A DNA stretch of 39,830 bases from an uncultured Veillonella sp. (GTDB lineage Bacteria > Bacillota > Negativicutes > Veillonellales > Veillonellaceae). A program made the translations under genes and the position numbers. The notes under the pieces are model-generated. The model was not told the DNA's origin, did not search any database, and worked only from the letters and a program-made list of their open reading frames with translations. The stretch is from assembly GCA_915066865.1 (NCBI GenBank), contig CAJZEE010000009.1, positions 1 to 39,830 on the forward strand. The letters are read 5' to 3'. Below are positions 35,517 through 39,830 of the stretch, piece by piece; the stretch's first letter is position 1, and each line of letters begins with the position of its first letter.

Positions 35517-35642
35517 GTTGTATATCACTATGCATGCCAACTAATTGACTATGATGCGACGGATATAGCTTTTTATGCTGGTGAAAGTTTATATTCTACG
35601 GCTATCAAGCGCTAGCCTTTACCATGATTAGGAAGGATTTTT

Positions 35643-37013
35643 ATGTACAAGAATACCCCTCACGCATTACGTGCCCTCGTACTCGGCACATTATTGACTA
35701 CAACAGGCCTTGGTTTTGCTTCTGCAAACACAACCACTACAACTCATGCTCCTGCAACTACTGTTGAAGCCACTAAAATGGAAACAACTAAAGCACCAAT
35801 GGCTAAAACAGATGCTACGAAGATGGAGACTACTAAAACAGAAGCGGCTAACGTTAAATCTACTAATACCGCATCACCTGCAATTGTAAACACCTCTATC
35901 GGTACACCTCAAGATATTCAAAAAATCCGCGCCCACATCTTTACAGATGTGCCTAGTGATTTTTGGGCAGCTAACTCGATTAGCACTGTAACAAAAGCAA
36001 ACCTAATGAAAGGGTATTCTGATGGTACATTCCGACCTAACCAACCTATGACACGTGAAGAAGTAGCAGCGCTCTTCAACAATATTACGGATGATGGTAC
36101 GGCCGCCTTTTTATCAAGTAAATTTAAAGATATTACATCTGACCGTTGGTCTGCTCTTGCTATTGAATCTGTAGCTCGCAAGAATATCATCAGCGGCTAT
36201 GGTGATGACACTTATAAACCTGAGAAATATATGTCCCGCCAAGAGTTTGCGGTAGTAGCAGATAACTATATCCATTACTTAGGATATACCACTGAAGACC
36301 CAACAGTTCTTGATAATATAGCCTATGGAGACCAAAAATTTGTAGCTCCTTGGGCACAAGATGCCGTTCGCGAGCTTGCCTATCTTGGGTTCACAAACTA
36401 CGCTCCAGGTACATTGTTTAACCCTGAAAAATATGTGACTCGTGCAGAAGCAGCGGAAATTGCGTACCGCATGACACAAACAGAACAAGCACTTGCCTTC
36501 CACAATACATTGTTCAAGCAACAAGTAGAAAACAAAACAGCTAATATCATCGACAAAGCATTAGGCTATGGCAATGATTTCACCAAATTCCGTCAAGACG
36601 GAGCTCTATTCTGGGAGGCAGGCCAATTACATGCATCTTTAACGGATCAAAAGAAAACTGACCTTGTTTCCAAAGCGATTACAGAGGCTCATGATCCACA
36701 GCTAGATAGAACTGTAGTCGTATCAAAAGGTAAATTAAATCAGGCCCAACTAGAGGAGTATCAATCCGATGCCATCGCCCTTTACCAACAAAAAGAACCT
36801 CAAGGAAAGATCCTTTCCATCTCCCCAAATACTGATACGAGTGCCCTTCTCATTACCGTTGATTCTATTCAAAAATCGACGTTGAAAGCATTTAAAAAGA
36901 AATTCCATGATAATGTATTCTTACAGTTACCACCGGAACCGCTTACAAAGTCAGACGGAAACATTCAATTCCCATTACCACCACGCGTAAACTATTATAA
37001 CGACAAACAATAA
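35643..37013 (+). CDS. SLH-domain envelope protein, paralogue of the preceding gene
   Basis: This 456-residue secreted protein has a signal peptide (about residues 1-29) and a Thr/Lys/Ala-rich linker with repeated (K)METTK units (45-75). Three SLH domains follow: about 109-156 (FTDVPSDFWAANSI, GYSDGTFRPNQPMTREE), 161-210 and 220-280. A C-terminal domain (about 300-430) aligns by eye with the end of the preceding protein (GALFWEAGQLHASL here against GVMYWRDNQLHVAL there). AGGAAGG precedes the ATG. Peptidoglycan binding through SLH is inferred from the family; the C-terminal domain is unknown. Confidence 0.88.
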   Translation: MYKNTPHALRALVLGTLLTTTGLGFASANTTTTTHAPATTVEATKMETTKAPMAKTDATKMETTKTEAANVKSTNTASPAIVNTSIGTPQDIQKIRAHIFTDVPSDFWAANSISTVTKANLMKGYSDGTFRPNQPMTREEVAALFNNITDDGTAAFLSSKFKDITSDRWSALAIESVARKNIISGYGDDTYKPEKYMSRQEFAVVADNYIHYLGYTTEDPTVLDNIAYGDQKFVAPWAQDAVRELAYLGFTNYAPGTLFNPEKYVTRAEAAEIAYRMTQTEQALAFHNTLFKQQVENKTANIIDKALGYGNDFTKFRQDGALFWEAGQLHASLTDQKKTDLVSKAITEAHDPQLDRTVVVSKGKLNQAQLEEYQSDAIALYQQKEPQGKILSISPNTDTSALLITVDSIQKSTLKAFKKKFHDNVFLQLPPEPLTKSDGNIQFPLPPRVNYYNDKQ

Positions 37014-37022
37014 TATAGATAA

Positions 37023-37054
37023 AAAAGAACCGCCCCCTTAGGAGCGGTTCTTTT
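37023..37054 (+). terminator. Terminator of the second SLH gene
   Basis: A perfect 11-bp stem AAAAGAACCGC (37023-37033) / GCGGTTCTTTT (37044-37054) lies 9 bp past the stop. Confidence 0.92.
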
Positions 37055-37106
37055 CACAATTAAACAGCTGTTACTATACACACATAATCGAATTTACACA
37101 GTTCGA

Positions 37107-37952
37107 TTATTTTTTTGTTACATCATTTTCGCGGTCACGCAAGATACCAACTGGTACATATACCGTACCTGCGCTATGGATTGAATCCACATCTTGTTGC
37201 AAGATCATTACAACGGAATAATCATCTGTTGTGTAGAATTCAGTAGGCATTTTATCGATATTTACATCGCCACCTAATTTATCTTTCACATCTTGATTAT
37301 TATTAATTGCATTCACCAGTTCTTTTTTATTAAGACCACCAAGATCGTACAAGGACAATTGTCGCCCTGTTGTGGTGTTAAATGTGAAGCCTTTTACATA
37401 GTTTACACCATTGGCATCATGATCACGCATAGTATATGTGTGAATCAATACGCTGAAAATACCGTTTTTATCTGTTTTAACATCATAGTACATAACTACA
37501 TTTATTTTATCAGATTCTTTAGCATTTAACTTTTCTACATCATTTTGTATTTTAGAAACATACTTTTTGATGGTCGTATTGATTGCTTTTTCTACTGCAG
37601 GGCTAACAGATTTAACCTCTGGGAATACTAAATCCAAATGATCTGTAGTAGATTCCACAGGTGATACAGCAACCTCTTTACGATCCATATAACGGTCCGC
37701 ATTTGGAGCTACCACTTCAACTGCATTACGATCTACTTTAGACGCTTTAGAGCGCAACGCACGATTCTGCTCAGGTGTAGCAGTACTAGAAATACGATAT
37801 GTTAAATCATTACGATTTACACGTTTCGCATTTGTTTGATTTGCTTGTACATTTACAGTATCTTGCGTTACAGGTATTACTTCGCTTGCTGCGAAGGAGG
37901 CTACTGGCAATGCAGCAGCCATAATGATGAGTACAGACTGTTTTAATTTCAT
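37107..37952 (-). CDS. Secreted DUF3298 (RsiV-like fold) protein
   Basis: This 281-residue protein has a signal peptide (about 1-22, MKLKQSVLIIMAAALPVASFA). The C-terminal half (about residues 100-270) has the DUF3298/PdaC-type pattern: VEKAINTTIKKYV, FNTTTGRQLSLYDLGGLN, TDDYSVVMILQQ and VPVGIL. That fold binds ligands in proteins such as RsiV and occurs in cell-wall enzymes, but there is no deacetylase domain here. It starts 11 bases after the OPT transporter stop, so it is the downstream gene of that operon. The function is unknown. Confidence 0.8.
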   Translation of the reverse strand: MKLKQSVLIIMAAALPVASFAASEVIPVTQDTVNVQANQTNAKRVNRNDLTYRISSTATPEQNRALRSKASKVDRNAVEVVAPNADRYMDRKEVAVSPVESTTDHLDLVFPEVKSVSPAVEKAINTTIKKYVSKIQNDVEKLNAKESDKINVVMYYDVKTDKNGIFSVLIHTYTMRDHDANGVNYVKGFTFNTTTGRQLSLYDLGGLNKKELVNAINNNQDVKDKLGGDVNIDKMPTEFYTTDDYSVVMILQQDVDSIHSAGTVYVPVGILRDRENDVTKK

Positions 37953-37963
37953 TGTTTAACCTC

Positions 37964-39784
37964 TTATTGTTCTTGCTCAGCTTTCATAGCAAGAGCTTCT
38001 TCTTTATTGAACTTGTGTGTAACAACACGGCGAACAAGATAGAGACCAGCAAATATGAATGCAAGCAATCCTAACCATTGTGCTGTGCTTTCAAATTCAG
38101 GACCTACTAATTCAAGTGGAGCTTCCCCACCACCAGTTGTAACAGACAATACAATAATAACAGCTATGATTACACCAATCAAGCTTTCACCAACAATCAG
38201 ACCAGAAGCAAAGAGAACACCACGGCGGTTGGATTGCTCTACATCGTAGTCAGCAAGCTCACCAGCACGCATTTTAGCACGAGCTACAAGATAACGGCCT
38301 ACGAAGTAGCTGATGAAAGAACCAATAATAAGCGGTACTTCTAAAGTAGGTGGTAAATAAATACCCATACCAACAGCCAATGGAGGCAATGTTAAGGTTG
38401 CCGTTGTGCTCTTGAGAATCAAGTTGACGATAATCGCCACAACACCAACGCCAACACCGATTAGGATATAGTCCCAATCCATGCTAGAGTTGAAGATACC
38501 TTGCGCAATGGTAGTCATCAAAGTCGCTTGAGGAGCAGATAATGCAGCGTTTGGATCCATTTCAGCACGTGGTAACGCACCTGTGAAACCGTATGCTTGA
38601 TAAAGCAAGTTAAGAACTGGAGCAATTGCAATGGCACCGGCTACAGAACCAAGTAACAAGGCAATTTGTTGACGCCAAGGTGTAGCACCAACGAGTTGGC
38701 CAGTTTTCAAATCTTGTAAATTATCATTAGAAATAGATGCAATCGCAATAACTACGGATGTCATAAAGATAGCCATAGCAGTAGCGAACTGAACACCTTC
38801 TTGTGTAGCAAATAAATTATTTTCCGCTGCGATAAAGTATACAACTAAGGAAGAAATAATAGTCGCTAAAATACCAATACCAGAAATTGGAGAAGCAGAT
38901 GTACCGATAAGGCCTGCCATATAGCCACATGCTGCAGCTACGAAGAAGCCAATCAATAAAGCTACTACGATACCTACTACAACGAGTGTCCACATTAAAC
39001 CTGCACTAATAGGTACGACAGATACGAAATCCCAGAATGTAAATACTAAACCAATAAGAATAAGTATGAATACACCTAAAACGGATTTTGTACTCATATC
39101 TGTATCCATACGATGCAATTCACGTTCTGCGGAGCTGCTATTCATGGATTTAACAGAAATTTTCATACCTTCGATGATAGGTTTGATTAAGGTGATCAAA
39201 GTCCAAATCGCAGCAATACCAATAGCACCAGCACCGATGAAACGAACTTTAGATTTCCAAATAGCCATTGCAAACTTAGCAGTAGCACCACCATCTGGGG
39301 CAAACATGTTAGTGAAGTAAGGTACGAAGCCAGCCCACGCGATGAGTACACCAACGAGGATAGCGATACCAGAAGCGATACCGATAAGATAACCAGCACC
39401 TAACAACGCTGTAGAGAAACCTAATGGAATTTGAGTAATCCCTTTGCTACCTACAGGGATCCAGAAGCTCATGCTATCGCCAAGCACCTTGAAACCATTT
39501 GCACAGAGGCTAATAAGACCAGCTACAAAGCCACCGGACACGATGTCTGTCATACCAGAGCTAGATTGAGGACCTTGTTCACCATTGTGAGAGCCAACCT
39601 TCAAAATTTCTGCTGCTGCACGACCTTCAGGATATGGTAGATCGCTATTCACTACCATGGCACGACGCAATGGAATGGTGAATAATACACCTAGAGAGCC
39701 ACCACAGGCACAGAGCAAGAATGTTTGCCAGAATGGAAAGCCATTCCAATACCCAAGCATGAGTAAACCTGGCAAAATAAAGAT
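37964..39784 (-). CDS. OPT-family oligopeptide transporter (5'-truncated by the contig end)
   Basis: This is the C-terminal 606 residues or so of a many-helix OPT transporter that would import oligopeptides or metal-chelate peptides. RRAMVVNSDLPYPEGRAAAEILK is a family hallmark, and later helices hold DLKTGQLVGATPWRQQ and GVGVGVVAIIVNLIL. Genomic coding sequence ends at 39784. An apparent start at 39799 (MLFRS) is read from Illumina adapter and is not real, so a few tens of N-terminal residues are missing. The DUF3298 gene follows in the same operon. Confidence 0.92.
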   Translation of the reverse strand: MFILPGLLMLGYWNGFPFWQTFLLCACGGSLGVLFTIPLRRAMVVNSDLPYPEGRAAAEILKVGSHNGEQGPQSSSGMTDIVSGGFVAGLISLCANGFKVLGDSMSFWIPVGSKGITQIPLGFSTALLGAGYLIGIASGIAILVGVLIAWAGFVPYFTNMFAPDGGATAKFAMAIWKSKVRFIGAGAIGIAAIWTLITLIKPIIEGMKISVKSMNSSSAERELHRMDTDMSTKSVLGVFILILIGLVFTFWDFVSVVPISAGLMWTLVVVGIVVALLIGFFVAAACGYMAGLIGTSASPISGIGILATIISSLVVYFIAAENNLFATQEGVQFATAMAIFMTSVVIAIASISNDNLQDLKTGQLVGATPWRQQIALLLGSVAGAIAIAPVLNLLYQAYGFTGALPRAEMDPNAALSAPQATLMTTIAQGIFNSSMDWDYILIGVGVGVVAIIVNLILKSTTATLTLPPLAVGMGIYLPPTLEVPLIIGSFISYFVGRYLVARAKMRAGELADYDVEQSNRRGVLFASGLIVGESLIGVIIAVIIVLSVTTGGGEAPLELVGPEFESTAQWLGLLAFIFAGLYLVRRVVTHKFNKEEALAMKAEQEQ

Positions 39785-39830
39785 AGATCGGAAGAGCACA
39801 CGTCTGAACTCCAGTCACGATCAGCTCTCA
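39785..39830. other. Illumina adapter (right contig end)
   Basis: From 39785 the sequence is the TruSeq read-1 adapter (AGATCGGAAGAGCACACGTC..., 34 bases), followed by 12 bases that begin with GATCAG, which looks like an index. None of it is genomic. Confidence 0.96.

Noticed and set aside
1..39830. tRNA, rRNA, prophage or insertion sequence
   Set aside because: I found no tRNA T-loop pattern, no transposase or integrase, and no phage structural gene. The only RNA gene with clear support is ffs.

Overview
The window reads as a low-GC, obligately anaerobic diderm Firmicute of the class Negativicutes, most likely Veillonella. This is inferred from a complete lutABC lactate-oxidation operon, secreted SLH-domain envelope proteins, an OPT transporter, a Bacillus-like dnaX-ybaB-recR-bofA block with the SRP RNA gene beside it, and strong Shine-Dalgarno (SD) sites throughout. 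It is a complete assembled contig, not a slice of one: both ends carry Illumina adapter sequence (1-13 and 39785-39830), and the last gene is cut by the right end.

Layout. 65-3286: a CycA-type amino acid permease, a small secreted protein and a CDF metal exporter with a manganese-type motif. 3547-11241 (minus strand): a replication/repair/RNA-modification block in the order dnaX, ybaB, recR, bofA-like, a UvrD-type helicase carrying a DEDDh exonuclease, and an RluA-type pseudouridine synthase. That synthase holds two repeat insertions, one of which spells an array of DnaA-box-like sites. 11393-11529: SRP RNA (ffs) with its own promoter and terminator. 11623-19741 (minus): gltB, a second pseudouridine synthase, an Eis-like acetyltransferase with an 8-bp tandem repeat upstream, and a DUF2156 protein. 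19864-26229: an orphan RND/HlyD-type adaptor lipoprotein, an aldo/keto reductase, azlCD, a YqhD-like alcohol dehydrogenase, an orphan MetQ lipoprotein and a ferredoxin-nitroreductase.

26245-26925 is a 681-bp gene-free stretch. Two inverted copies of a structured element bound it, with a conserved loop and divergent stems. It is followed by a siroheme sulfite/nitrite reductase, a TcyP-type cystine transporter and lutABC (26926-33220, minus). Sulfur and lactate metabolism therefore sit together. 33744-37013 (plus) holds two tandem SLH proteins that share a C-terminal domain; the first has two tracts of 11-residue repeats. The window ends with a DUF3298 secreted protein and a truncated OPT transporter (minus).

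The points most worth a second look are the phased DnaA-box array inside the pseudouridine synthase, the inverted structured-element pair, the SLH proteins with 11-residue repeats, two genes whose best start codon is ATT or ATA, and the 8-bp repeat upstream of the acetyltransferase.
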